Shown: one piece after another, positions 40,526 to 52,577 of the stretch
How positions within the stretch are numbered: the stretch's first letter is position 1
Layout of the letters: each line of letters opens with the position of its first letter
Assembly: GCF_033297395.1 (NCBI RefSeq)
Contig: NW_027041860.1
Coordinates: 167,342-231,341 of the forward strand
Origin: Canariomyces notabilis
Lineage: Eukaryota > Ascomycota > Sordariomycetes > Sordariales > Chaetomiaceae
Direction: 5' to 3'
DNA: 64,000 nt
Made by a program: the position numbers and the translations under genes
Notes under the pieces: generated by a model
What the model was told of the DNA's origin: nothing
Seen by the model: the letters and a program-made list of their open reading frames with translations, nothing else
Databases searched by the model: none

Positions 40526-41331
40526 GACTGGACGGGATTCGAAAGGGCGGGGGGAACTGGACGGTAAGCGGTGCGAGCCCTCGCTTTCCGGTTGCGCCTG
40601 CTGTGGTTTCAACGAGATAATGTCACAGGCGAGAATTAGGTAGGCACTTGGTAATCTTGGACCCCAAAGTGCCTCGAACTTTCATGGAGTCAAGTCTTAC
40701 AAGCAATGATATTCGATACTTTTATCCTGCGCAACGAAGGCTGGCTACCACCTTCGTTCAGTGTGCCACCTCCCTGCGCTTGCAGCACGCATAACAGTCT
40801 TTGGTTTGCTCATGCTCATGCTTCGTCCGAGCCAATTGTATTGTTTAATGCAGCCAGATCGCCGTGCGGCGTGAAGCAACAACCAGCCTCAGGGAAGTCT
40901 GTTATCAGCCGATGCACCGTTGCAGTGACTGCACAACCCCGGCCTCAACCGCCAACGAGCCGTCCCGGAACACTTCCATGGTCCGAACAAGGAAGGAGTA
41001 CAATACACGAGAAGATTGGCAAAGACACAATGTGAGAAGTTGACCCTATATTCCTTAAGGTACATGTTACTCACTCCAAACAAAAGTGGTTGCCGGCCGC
41101 AGCACGGATTTCGGGTGCACCTGAGATCATGCAACTACGAGGAGCAACCGCCTGCGCCACCAGAGGCCATTTATCCACTTCAGGAAAGCTTCCCTGCAGA
41201 TGAGAATGCATCTAGAAGCTTGAAATACACGACTAACCTGCCTAGTACTGGAAGCGGTCTCCGCTCACTCACTGGCTTGATGGCAACACCCCGCCCCAGC
41301 ATTGCTGGTTGTGCTTTCTCAAGCCTAGCCC
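40526..41331. other. Divergent intergenic region at the cluster edge
   Basis: Between the O-methyltransferase (minus) and the rhodopsin-like protein (plus). No gene supported. Confidence 0.5.
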
Positions 41332-42808
41332 ATGGATTCCCAAGGCTCCCACTCTCTAGGCCCCGCTGTGGTTGCCGTCGCTTGGACTTTTGCTAGCCTC
41401 GCGATTCTGGTGGTTGGAGCACGCCTTTATGCTCGCCTGAGGATTGTGCGGAGACTTTCCATCGATGACTGCATCATTCTATTCACTCTCGTGAGTCTCT
41501 TCTGCTATTAATTCTTCAAGTTCCGGTCGGTGACTTACATCTAATGCCGTATCGATGATCGATCTAGTGCCTCGGCCTCGGAAATAGCATCTTCCTCACC
41601 ATCTCCACGTCATGGGGATTGGGACAACATCTCTCGGTCCTCCAGGCTGACCCCGAACGTGTCATGTACACGGTCAAATGGGTGTACCTGTGCGAGTTCT
41701 TCTCCATTCTATGTCCCTGCTTCGGCCGCATCTCGTTTGCGCTATTGCTCCTCGGCATCATCCCGCCAACGTCTACATCTCGAAGGACCTTTCTCAAGTG
41801 CATCATCGTCGTACAGCTCGTCGTCGATGTCGGGACGGTGATTATAAGCTTTTCGCAGTGTCAGCCCCTTGAGGGCTTCTGGAACAAAAGCATCGCCAGT
41901 ACTTGTTGGCCACCCTTTGTCCAGCAATACACCGGCTTCACCCAAGGCTGTAAGTGAAGCCCCCACAATGCTAGCCTGGAATCCTTCAGTTGCATGTCAC
42001 ACAGACACAGAGAATACTAACTGAGCCCCGACCAAAAGCCGTGTGTTCTTTGATAGACCTGATTCTCGCTCTGTTTCCAGCTTCCATGTTTTGGAGCTTG
42101 AAGATGCAATGGAAACAGAAGGTTGCCCTCAGTAGTCTCATGGGATTGGGCGTTTTGTGAGTCTTTCGCCACTTCCGGTGAGGAGTTTGACCTAACTATT
42201 GCATGTTGCCCAGCGCTATGATTGCATCCATTGTGAAGACGGTTGGGCTTAGAGCGATTACCGCAACGGACGACTTGACGTGTATGCATCAATATCTCCT
42301 GAGAGAACAACCGAAACAGGAATACTAACACCTACCGATCATCAGACGAAATGGCGAATCTTGCAATCTGGTGGACGTGAGTGGATTTTCACTGGCATCG
42401 ATAGGTGTCTCATACCTGTGACGCCAATCAAATCGGCTGACTTACGGTGTACTTACTAGTCTCGAAGCCAACCTCGTGCTCATCGCGGCCTCCGTGCCAA
42501 CGCTAAGGCCCATCTTCAAGGTTAAAAGAGGCCAGATCCGCGATGGGGGTAGTGCCGGCACGGGCCTGGGCACGTGGAACCGATCCCAGAGAATTAAGAT
42601 GAGCACCAACGATGACAGCGGACCTTTTGTGGCACTGAGCGAGCCGGAATCTCGTGATGAGGCTGACATCGGTGTTCAACTCAAGTCTTACGACAACCAT
42701 GGATACCAGGCGAACGCCATTGCGGGACAGAAAGCGCAGGATCACGTCGGAGATGGTATCCGGAGGGACTTCACGGTGACGGTAGTCTACGGCAAACAGG
42801 ACTCGTAG
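41332..42808 (+). CDS. Rhodopsin-like integral membrane protein (PTH11-related family)
   Basis: Seven-helix fungal membrane protein of the large PF20684-type family, related to PTH11 receptors but without a CFEM domain here. Six exons: 41332-41490, 41568-41949, 42039-42156, 42214-42281, 42346-42376, 42460-42808, giving 368 aa; all junctions keep frame. Diagnostic blocks are ARLYARLRIVRRLSIDDCII, TVKWVYLCEFFSILCPCFGR, CQPLEGFWNKSIASTCW (the conserved C..W loop) and LEANLVLIAASVPTLRPIF before the cytoplasmic tail. The C-terminal 90 residues are hydrophilic. Members are abundant next to fungal secondary-metabolite clusters and are proposed sensors, but the ligand is unknown. I treat it as flanking the RiPP cluster rather than a proven member. 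Confidence 0.88.
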
Positions 42809-43647
42809 ACCAGCTGGTGGAAGGGCAGGGGGGGAAGACGTAGAGAACGATGAGCTTAACATCAAGCCATCATCCAAGGTCCGACAGTTGCCGGAAATGA
42901 CTGGAGTGGCCCCCGCGTACTCCGTAGCCTGTAGGATATTCGTTCCAGATCTCTGTATACCCGTTGCTTTAGAAAAATCAAGCATCACGCCTTACTCCAG
43001 AATGGCCTCTCTCATCTGCTTCAACATTGCTGGCCATGTTGTACGAATGATGAATCCCCTTTTCCCCACTTTAGGTACTTACAGTAGGTACCTTTGTCCA
43101 TTCCCCGACTTGCAGCACATACCGCAGACGAAATCACCAATGTCACCCTCAGTTGAAACAAGGATCACCCGGATGCGATCACTTGGGAAATCATGACGGG
43201 GCGAAAAGTCTCCCTGCGCACCGGTTACTTCGTAGATCCTACAATGTCGTGGTGTGTTTAACCCCCCTTTCCCCCTTTCCCTTTTGTTTATTCAGGTGGG
43301 AAAATGTGGGGCATCGAAACCACAGCAACCGTGACGTCAAGCCGAATTGAGTTAGCATCAAAACAATCGAGACTTTGAACGGTGTATCAGGCATTTTTGG
43401 ACTTACGCCGCTTGAATGGGCCATTGTCTACTCTCGGGCACTATACTGACAGAGGGGCGCCTAGGTTGGGACGGTGAGAACCCTTATGCATATCGCTTGA
43501 TACTAGTACCTCGCTGATCCTACGCCTTCGCAAACAGATCACGTCCTTAGCTTCCAGCCCTCGTTGAGTCCAAGGTTTACCCCTGAGGAAGGACTGCGTC
43601 GTCAAGCTCGTTCTGTGTCAGTGCGAAGGGCTGCGTTGAGGGTCCGG
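42809..43647. other. Intergenic, no gene seen
   Basis: No supported coding region; 3' flank of the membrane protein. Confidence 0.5.
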
Positions 43648-44210
43648 TTAGAACCTAAAAATATTATTGTTAGGAATAGCGCTTCCACTGAGTGACTCCC
43701 TTATTGATAGTACTGACAAAGGTAAGATCCGGAGGGGCGGTTCTTCTTCGACCTGGTAATTCTGGCAGATCTCGCAAGGAGTATGCTCTGAGGGTTTGAT
43801 CCAGGACGGGCGAGGGAGTTTCGCCAAAGTGTCCTTCAACCATGAGTGCTTCTGCTCCTTGCGCTTGCAACGGTCGCACATCTGCAGAACCATCTTCGGG
43901 TTCAGTTCATCGACGATGTGAGTGATTTGAAGGTATCCCGCTCGACCAGGCTCTAACTGGAACAGGACGGGACAATAACGGGGATACACTTCTCCGTGGT
44001 TGGTAAAACAGGAAGGACAGTGGTTTTCAGCGGCCGTGCGCAATTTCTCGAGGGAGTCGAGGCTCCAAGGTTGCAGTTCTTTTTGTTCCAGCTACCTCCG
44101 ACAAGGACGGATGAGGGTTAAGATAGTAGCACTCCGTTATAACAGCCAAACGTCATCTTTTTTCTGGGATGTGGGGAATGGTTCGGCTGTTCTGATCCTC
44201 AGCTCCAGGC
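43648..44210 (-). pseudogene. Fragment of an unrecognised cysteine-rich protein
   Basis: A minus-strand frame with coding character but no ATG: LEQKELQPWSLDSLEKLRTA, then AENHCPSCFTNHGEVYPRYC, QMCDRCKRKEQKHSW and EHTPCEICQNYQ. Three CxxC pairs suggest metal binding. The frame begins after a possible acceptor at about 44092 (GGTAG). An upstream piece (about 44210-44150, RIRTAEPFPTSQKKDD) could be a preceding exon, but no start codon or further exon is seen. I do not recognise the family. It is probably the 3' remnant of a gene; the neighbouring esterase is also broken. Confidence 0.35.
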
Positions 44211-44377
44211 GCCTGCAGTGTAAAATGAGATAGATAGGTCTGTATGGTACTCCGTAGTCCGTACATAGGTACTTACTTCATACTACCAAAGCGACGCCAG
44301 ACTGTTGAGACCGGCGAACGATCATAGCTCCTACATGCCCCTGGGGTGTTCCGCTCACAGATTCCTAGGGCAGAACA

Positions 44378-45315
44378 ATGCCCTGCTCTTCCTGCCAGCT
44401 ACACCCCAAGAGACCAACCCCGAGGCTGCCGGACCCCTTCATGAAGCCTGATGGGTCGCGGATCATAAGGGAAGAATGGACCTGCCAGCGAACTTCCTCA
44501 GGCAGCCTATCCAAACGTACGAGCTGGGGGAATCCCCCCTCCGCCAGAGTCGGTCACAGCCAGTCTCTCCGGCAGCACGCTCTCCATCACACTTAGGGAC
44601 AAGGAGAAGAACATCAACTTCTCCGTGTCCATCACGACGCCGTTGGGGAACGGACCCTTCATCGCCCTGGGCGGAGGCAGCTTCCCAATCCCCAGTGGCA
44701 TTGCGACCGTCACCTTCCGCAACGACGACGTCGCTCAGCAGATGAACACGGGTAGCCAGGGGCAGCTGTTGCAAGGGCAGGATTGACGACGTATGGAAGC
44801 AGCCACACCGCCAGAGCCTTGCTCGCGTCGGCATCGGGCATCGACCAGGTCGACGACGCCCTGGCCAGGTCATCACCGAGAACGTGTGGCTGAGCAAGTC
44901 GTTTGAGCAGTTTGCCAACAACATTCGCAACCTGCCCGTCGACAACCACGAGCTGGCGGCGCTCGTGGCGCCGCGCGCCCTGCTCGTCATCGAGAACACA
45001 TTACAGACCTGGCTGGGGAACATGGCCACGTACGGCTGCATGAATACGGCCCACAAGGTCTGGGAGGCCCTAGACATTTCCGGGAACATGGGCTTTTCGC
45101 AGAATGGGGACCACAGCCACTGCCAATGGTCCGGTTACCATGCCTCGGAGCTCAATGCCTTCATCGACAAATTTCTTAAGGGGACTGGAACGGCCAACAG
45201 TAACACCAACATTGTTAAAACGGACAACCCGAATCTGGGCTTCACTGAAAGCCAATGGGTGGACTGGAGTGTTCCGACTTTGACTACCTTACTAGGATCA
45301 CCGCATGTACCCTGA
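44378..45315 (+). pseudogene. Glucuronoyl esterase (CE15) pseudogene
   Basis: Pieces of a 4-O-methyl-glucuronoyl methylesterase appear in order in different frames: RLPDPFMKPDGSRI with EEWTCQR (44405-44490), QPIQTYELGE (about 44500-44530), SVTASLSGSTLSITLRDKEK to TATVTF-like text (44545-44760), then YGSSHTARALLASASGIDQV (about 44790-44850). The C-terminal third (44884-45315) begins ENVWLSKSFEQFANNI and keeps the conserved AALVAPRALLVIENT, NMGFSQNGDHSHC (catalytic His) and ESQWVDWSVPTL. At about 44868 the sequence jumps over the family segment that should contain the Ser nucleophile (consensus GCSRNGK). With that deletion, frameshifts, and no start or signal peptide, it cannot make an active enzyme. 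The intact family cleaves lignin-glucuronoxylan esters. Confidence 0.82.
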
Positions 45316-46711
45316 ACTTAAAGGAGTATCGCGCCAATGTCATTAACTGTTCTCTTTAACGCGAATAGCTGTTGGGGGACTGACGAGACTAACATCATTG
45401 ATGTTCCCTTGTTGAGGGGAGAATGGAAATAGCATGTACTGCGCATCTACGTTCAAGCTGCATTTTGTGAGTAAGCAATATTAGACAACCGCACCCGGCT
45501 TCCTCACTCCCTTTCCCTGGCAGGCCTCCGTATGCAGAGACCGAGTTGAGCGTATGATAGGAAGCTGACATGAGCTCCAGACGAACCCATGGCCCCATGT
45601 TGGCAATCCAAGAGACATGACTGGACGAGATCCATACCCAACTCCTCGGTGTTGGTAAGCGCTTGACAGGATCCGGCATTGTCGCTCACTAATAACTCGC
45701 TGCCTAGGTGAGGGTTTTTCCCAGGGCCGTATCAGAAAGTCGGAATCGGACACTTGGTCCTGCAGCAATGCGGCTCGGCGGCGATCTTTTTGACTTATTC
45801 CAGAGGTGCTTCCTTCATTCGCTACGGTTAGTTGATAACATAACAACAATCCCCCCGTCTCTTTCTCAAAGATAAGACAGCGGATAAGGATTAGATCCTC
45901 GAGAAAAGATTTCTCAAAGTCCAGTCGAGCATTTGGCTGTTAGTTGAGTCGGTGACTCGAATGAAGCCTTTCCTTCTCGCCTTCCACTGCCAGACTCGGA
46001 TTCGCTGATTCTTGTCAGGGAATGTTGCTTGCCCTGACAAATCTTTGTCAGAGAGCGCTGGTGGGCATGATAAAGACCCAAAAAGAGGATAACCAGACCC
46101 TGACCCTCTCCCTGTTCAGTGTCCGTGGTTGAGATGATCTTATGTTAGCAAGACGTGCAGCCAGGGCCTGCTTAACTGGGCTGTCAGGTGCGCCCCTGGC
46201 CCTCTTCCACAAGTGCCAATATCCAAACAATGTGGAAATTTGGTCCCGACGCTTCCGAGCTGTCAGCCTCACGCCCCGTAGGCTGTAGCCGCGGGCCCAT
46301 GACGCCACAGCAAACCAGCACGCGGCATCCCAAAACGGAGTCTAGACCGCAGCACGGGCATCATGGCGGCCCGATAGCCTGTCTCACTCATATTCATCAT
46401 CGTACGCCGATCCCCACCCTGCACAGGACTAGCAATCGGTCTATCAAAAGCTTCACGGCATTGGCGTTGCATGGCTGAGGGCTGTTCGCGTTGGTTGCTA
46501 CTAGCTTGCTTGTCAGCTGATGTGATGATTTACCCCTGCTCATGGTAAGGGGACGTTTGGGCCTTATGTTCGCGCCAAATGCACTTCCTGCATATATAGA
46601 TAAGGTCGCCGTCATGCCTCGTCGATCTCCTGTCATGTCTCTTCACCGTCAAAGTTTTCGCGGACTGTGTCATTCGTTCATCCTTCCAGACCGCTGCACT
46701 GGATCTGCATA
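45316..46711. other. Intergenic upstream of KatG
   Basis: No gene supported. It includes the KatG promoter. Confidence 0.5.
46593..46600 (+). promoter_or_regulatory. Candidate TATA box of the KatG gene
   Basis: TATATAGA within CATATATAGATAAGG, 112-119 nt before the ATG at 46712. Confidence 0.4.
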
Positions 46712-49067
46712 ATGATCCCGACGACCCTTTCGGCCCTGCTCGGGCTTTTACCCCTGGTCTCTGCGGGTTGTCCTTATGCCGCCACCCATAACATCAAGCG
46801 CGATGTTCGGGCCGCGAGAGTGGAGGAGCGGGCTTCTGTCGACACGCTCTCCAATTCCTTCGGCAAGTGCCCGACAATCAGCGATGCAGCTGGCCGCGGG
46901 ACCCGGAGCGATGATTGGTGGCCGTGCCAGCTGAAACTGGACGCCCTCCGCCAGTTTGCGTCCGAGCAAAACCCCTTGGGAGGAGACTTCGACTATGCCG
47001 CCGCATTCGCTACCCTGGACTGTGAGTAAATGGCTTGATGTTTGCCTTGCTGGTTTCTTAGATAGGCTGGCGACTGACATCCATTGCACAGACAAGGCAC
47101 TCAAGTCGGATCTCAAGGCATTGCTGACCCAGTCTCAACCCTGGTGGCCAGCCGACTTCGGAAACTATGGCGGTTTGTTCATCCGTATGGCCTGGCACAG
47201 CGCCGGCACTTATCGCGTCTTTGATGGCCGTGGTGGCGGCGGAATGGTACCTACTGCCACCCCTTTGATCAATTGACCTCAAGAGGCTGACGCTCATGCT
47301 TCCTCCATTAGGGCCAGCAACGCTTTGCGCCGCTGAATAGCTGGCCGGACAACGGTAACCTCGACAAAGCCCGTCGCTTGCTGTGGCCCATCAAGCAGAA
47401 GTATGGCAAGGCCATCTCGTGGGCCGACCTCATGATCCTGGCCGGCAACGTGGCCCTCGAGGAGATGGGTTTCCCCGTGCTTGGCTTTGGTGCCGGGCGC
47501 CCCGACACCTGGCAGTCGGACGAGAGCGTCTACTGGGGCTCCGAGACCACCTGGGTGCCCGAAGGTAACGACGTCCGCTACAACGGCAGTACCGACTATG
47601 CCGCACGCGCCGAGCAGCTGCAGAAACCGCTTGCTGCTACCCACATGGGCCTGATCTACGTCAACCCCCAGGGACCGGATGGCAACCCCGACCCCAAGTT
47701 GTCTGCCTTGGACATCCGCGCCACCTTTAGCCGTATGGGCATGAACGACTCGGAAACTGTCGCCTTGATTGCCGGAGGGCACGCGTTTGGCAAAGCGCAT
47801 GGCGCATCGGGTGCTAGTGGGTGATCCTCCTTCGAACCCCTGAAGAGACAGGCAAGCTAACACGAGCTTCAGCCCTTGGTCCTGCACCAGAAGGCGCAAC
47901 CCTTGAGGAACAAGGCTTTGGCTGGGCCAATAATGTTGGCACCGGCAACGCTGGCGACACTGTCACAAGCGGACTGGAAGTCATCTGGACCAGGACGCCA
48001 ACGAAATGGAGCAATGGTAAGTACCAGCAGTACTAGGAGTGAGAGATGCACCATGAGTCTCCATACTCACCAGGCTGCTTATAGATTTCCTGACCGGCCT
48101 GTTCAAGCACAACTGGACTCTGGTTAAGAGTCCGGCTGGTGCCGTTCAGTTTGAAGCGCTCGGAGCACCTGCTGAGTATCCCGACCCTTTCAACAAGACC
48201 TTCCGCCGTCCTACTATGCTTGTCAGCGATCTTGCCTTGCGCGACGACCCGGTTTATGGAAAGATTGCACGTGCCTGGGCCGACGACTTCCAGGCATTGA
48301 CCACGGCCTTCGCCGAAGCTTGGTGTAAGTGAGCCTACCTTTGGACATTGTCGCCCCGGTCTCTGACGCAGGATGAAATGCAAAGTCAAACTCACCCACC
48401 GTGACATGGGCCCCATCGTCCGGTATCTCGGCCCTGAGGTACCGCAGCAGCGTTTCCCATGGCAGGATCCTCTTCCCACGGTCAAGTACCCTCACATCAC
48501 CGAGGCCGACCAGGAGAAGCTGAAGTCCGATATCCTCGCCGCCCCTGGCGTGACTATTTCCAGCCTCGTGTCCGTTGCATGGGGTTCCGCCTCGACCTTC
48601 CGTAGTGGTGACAAACGCGGCGGCGCCAACGGGGCCCGGATCGCCTTGGAACCCCAGGTCTCGTGGGAAGTGAATAACCCAAAGCAGTTGCAAACCGTGC
48701 TTTCTGCCGTACGTGTCGTATCCCTTCCATACTATATCCACTCGAGATTACTGACTGGATCATGCTGCAGTTGACCAAGATCAAGGACGCCTTCAACAGC
48801 GCCAACAAGCAGGGCAAGCAGGTGTCGCTCGCCGACCTGATCGTGCTCGGCGGCAACGCAGCCATCGAAAAAGCCGCCGCAGCGGCTGGTTACAAGAACC
48901 TCCGTGTCCCTTTCACGGTCGGGCGTGTCGACGCCACCCAGGCTGACACGGACGTGGCCAGCTTCGAGCACCTCAACCCGCAGGCTGACGGGTTCCGCAA
49001 CTTCCGCAACGTGTCGGGCTGGGCTCGGGCGCGCACCGAGGAGCTGCTCGTCGATAAGGCGCAGCAG

Positions 49068-49099
<32 letters not shown>

Positions 49100-49448
49100 T
49101 GTCGGCGGCATGCGCGCACTGGGCGCCAACTACGACGGCTCCTCGCGCGGCATTCTCACAGCCCGCCCCGGCACGCTCACCAACGATTTCTTCACCAACC
49201 TGCTTGACATGGCCACCGTGTGGATGCCCGAGCCGGGAGCCGAACTGTTCACGGGCAAGGACCGCGCGACGGGCGCAAACAAGTGGACGGCCACACGGGC
49301 AGACCTCGTCTTTGGCGCACACGCCGAGCTGAGGGCCATCGCTGAGGTCTACTCGGAGGCGGGCGGGCAGGACAAGATGGTCGCTGACTTCATGGCTGCT
49401 TGGGCCAAGGTGATGGATCTGGACCGGTTTGATGTCAAGAAGAAATAG
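46712..49448 (+). CDS. katG2: Extracellular catalase-peroxidase (KatG2 type)
   Basis: Bifunctional haem enzyme that destroys hydrogen peroxide and also acts as a peroxidase. Seven exons: 46712-47021, 47092-47246, 47312-47816, 47873-48016, 48085-48324, 48386-48708, 48771-49448, giving 784 aa. A signal peptide (TTLSALLGLLPLVSAGC, cleavage about 20) marks the secreted fungal KatG2 branch; KatG1 is intracellular. Distal triad: Arg135, Trp138, His139 in FIRMAWHSAG. Proximal haem ligand: His312 in AGGHAFGKAHG. The covalent Met-Tyr-Trp adduct residues align as Trp138, Tyr271 (LIYVNPQGP) and Met297 (SRMGMND), so catalase activity is expected. The C-terminal haem-free domain is complete (VSLADLIVLGGNAAIEKAAA to the end). 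Related enzymes in plant-associated fungi face host oxidative bursts. Confidence 0.96.
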
Positions 49449-49823
49449 ACACCTCACGGTGACGGGTGACTGGATTCGGAGTTTTGCAGCAACCATAAAG
49501 ACACTTCAACAGTAATTTCTTAGATTAAGCCCGTATAATATTGAATTGACTCTGGCTTTCGCCGGGCAAGTCATCAGCGGCGTGAAAGGTCATATGAGCA
49601 TGTCAAAAGTGATGATGGCAGTCGACCACCGTGCTTCAAGCTCCCCAGGCGCAATGTGAGAAACTGAGTATCTGGGATTGAGGTAGTCGGTGTCCCCAAG
49701 TTGGGTAAGATCAAATCATGATCATGGTGGACCTCCCACCGCGTGGCTGACTTTGTGAAGAAGCCTGTAGTCAGGTACCAGGGCCAATGGCAACATCTGC
49801 CACCGGCTGATGAGGGCCAACTT
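49449..49823. other. Convergent intergenic region
   Basis: 3' flanks of katG2 and the first GFA gene. No gene seen. Confidence 0.5.
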
Positions 49824-50410
49824 TCAGGGGGAGCCGGAAGTGTCCCCCTTTCTTCGAGGCAGACCCAACACGTTCTGTTCGTACCCCTTAGTTCCCTCGT
49901 CTGATCGTTCAATCTTGAGCGCGCGAATGTCAACCTCGTCGAGGACCCGAATATTGACCGGCACGAGGTCGAGCTTTCTTCGAACGAACTTCTTCTTGTC
50001 TTCCGATAGCCGGTCAACGAACGTTTTGGGCGGGCCGTATACACTCAGATAGACGTGCACGCCGCACACCTTGCAAAAAGGAAATCCCATAAATCTTTGC
50101 CCGTATCGGTAATCTTGAACCTCGCCAGAGCCAAAGATACGCACATGCATCTTGGTGGCGTATGCACCTGCCCATGCATTCTGAGCGATGGCTCTGTTAG
50201 CACCAGTTGGACAGACATGGAAGAAAACTGAATGGACTCTCCACCGCATCGGGATACGATGGGACTCACCCTGGCGCAGATACTGCAGTTGTCCTCTTTG
50301 AGCTCTACCTCCTGCAGAGGCACGGCCAGTTCGAACCCCACCGACCCACAGAGGCAGGATCCCGTAATGGGCAATGTCGGCCTAGACTCTACTGCTAGCG
50401 GTGAATCCAT
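49824..50410 (-). CDS. GFA/CENP-V domain protein 1
   Basis: Member of the glutathione-dependent formaldehyde-activating (GFA, Mss4-like) zinc fold family. Two exons, 50410-50270 and 50180-49824, with an 89-nt intron, give 165 aa. Zinc ligands: GSCLCGSVGFE (CxC type, about 19-21), NCSICAR (about 42-45) and FCKVCGVHVYLSV (about 80-83), so both metal sites look complete. A C-terminal extension (SEDKKKFVRRKLDLVPVNIR and DEVDIRALKIERSDEG) is usual. Most fungal members have no proven formaldehyde activity, so the name marks fold only. It starts 39 nt after the stop of the second GFA gene on the same strand. Confidence 0.82.
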
Positions 50411-50449
50411 GTCTGTTCCACTTGCATCTCTGGTTCTTCTAGAAGCAAG

Positions 50450-50867
50450 TCAGTCGAGATCCATGTTAGTGTGAGACGCCACGTACTCAAGGTCGAATGG
50501 ATTCACTCCACGCAGCGTCCTGACATTGAGAAGTCTTTGACCGCTGAGTAACCCCTCGGAATGCTCGCCAAAGACACCGGTACCGCATACGGAACAGAAC
50601 TAGACAACCAGTTACCCTGGTTAATTCCTTCGCAGGCCAGCTCTGGGTCGAGTCGGGAGCACATACCTCGTGAGTCAGAGTAGGCGATGAGTACTTGGTC
50701 AGCTTTCCGTCATCACGCACAACAGTGAGAGATTCTTCAGCGACGAGCCAAGTGTAGCCTTGCTTCCTGCAGGCGATGCAGCTGCAACCAATGCTGCGTT
50801 TGACAGCATCGTCGACCCGAAATTCGAACCGAAGCGCACCGCAGTGACAGTTACCGTGATAGATCAT
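50450..50867 (-). CDS. GFA/CENP-V domain protein 2
   Basis: Two exons, 50867-50667 and 50599-50450, with a 67-nt intron, give 116 aa. Zinc ligands: GNCHCGALRFE (CxC), GCSCIACRKQGY and FCSVCGTGVFGEHS, all intact, the typical three-cluster pattern of the family. It then runs LLNVRTLRGVNPFDLE and ends at TGA (50450-50452). An alternative 48-nt intron (50439-50486, GTACGT donor, CTGAC branch, TAG) would extend the C-terminus to a TAG at 50395, overlapping the start of the next gene. Either model leaves two GFA genes almost touching. The tandem suggests local duplication, although the two proteins differ considerably. Confidence 0.75.
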
Positions 50868-52577
50868 TGCTCCGAGCCTTGCGAGTTGACTGCAGTGAAC
50901 GATGTGCTGCGCTGAGAGGGCTGTGCTGGGTGTGACACTGAGTCTGTGACTGGGCTGGAGTTCGGGGGAGCGGTTAGGTTTCGCTGTGCGGATGGGTCCG
51001 TGTTTCCATTTTATCAACAAATTGCTGGACCTAACGGCTGCTGCTCCTTCTCCCACTCCCGGCTTGAATCCGAAGGTCGATGCGGCATGTGGGTGTGGAC
51101 AGGCAGCAACCAGCGACACCTGACAAAGGTTGACATATTTGGTCTGGAAGCAAAACTGAGCATTGGACTGCGGTTAATGTTAGGTAAACTATCTGTAGTA
51201 CAAGGTACAGTTTGGCCGTTCAAAAGTTTCCAAGGTTGGTCTGAGTCTGTCACATGTTGCAAGTTTGGGAACAAACGCCTGAGTACCTACCTTAGGCTGT
51301 CATGTTCTAGCTGAAGTTATTATCCAGCTCCCGGCATGTAACCCAAGAACATGGATGAAGGAGACGGGAACACGAGGTCAAGTAGGATTCAGGCAGGACT
51401 CAACTGGGCTATCCTTCAAATCCACTTAGTACTCAATAAGATCTACGAGAGACTTTGGAATACAAGACCACATTCCTTGACAGTGTCAACTCCCGCCCAA
51501 GTCAGGTGTCTTTAGTGATAGTTGCTGCCGTGATAAGAACCTACCTCATCAGATCATGAAACGGTGTGATACGCTCTTCCGCGTGGTCCTTAGCTGGTTG
51601 TTAATTCCGTTACCAGTGATTGTTAAAGTGTTTCTGTTCGGAATACTAACATCATTTTGAGATAAATTAATACATCTTAATGATGTAAGGCTATCCAGGG
51701 CTAGCTCAACAAAGACTTCAAGAGCCTAGTCCCATCCTTAAGATCCTGGCTTCGTGCATGTGGCGAAGCCCTTGGACATCAAGTAAGAACTCATGGAAAC
51801 CAGTGGCTTCGGATCAGCCAATAAAAGGCCCTAGATCTAATAGCACATAGGGGTTAAGGAAGAATAGGGGCAAATTCCGGACCAAACCGATATTCGTGGC
51901 AGATTTGACCGCAGTACCTTGGGCATGAACTTGTGCTCGAAACCCATTAGGCCAGCTCACTGTGGTACAATACCGATGCGTAGAATGGTGAGGTCTGGTG
52001 TTACACCCGGAAACGGGGGTTGGGTCACCGTCTGCATGGGAGCATTCTGTTGCAACACTGCTGATTTCCTCTGATGAACCCAGTTAGGATTCTATCCCAC
52101 TACTGGCAAATTCATTCAAGTAAAGTAACAGACCTCAGCTGACTGCAGGAGTGTTGTAACTGCGCGTTGCCCGGTTGTTGGCGGCTCATGCGAGATATCA
52201 CCGTTGTGGTTTCCAATCTTCCAGAACACGCCAAGGCAATAACCGCCGCCTAATTAGTATTATCGGAAAGAATGGACGTGATCGAGACCTTTCGAGATTG
52301 CCGTTCCCGCTCCCATCTGCCAACGCAGCCGGTGCACATGTGGCTACCCAGTTTAGCCAGAGCCAATGGCACTTTGCGGCAGGCGCTCCTGGGATTCCTT
52401 GGACCAAGGGCAGTGACGACCCCTCAATATCCGGGAATGAATCCAATTCCAACAGATTGCTTTTGGAGATGTGACCCTTGCATAAATGCGACCTGAAAGC
52501 GAGGGGCGAGTCTGGGAGACATATAAATCGCCGGATGGCACTGCCTCGACTCGCGACAGACACGGCCATTCTGCTGC
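50868..52577. other. Intergenic, no gene seen
   Basis: About 1.7 kb without a convincing frame; several ORFs of 60-120 codons lack motifs. The 3' part holds the GMC promoter. Confidence 0.5.
52522..52528 (+). promoter_or_regulatory. TATA box of the GMC oxidoreductase gene
   Basis: TATAAAT lies 50-56 nt before the first ATG (52578) and 80-86 nt before the alternative ATG (52608). Confidence 0.5.
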
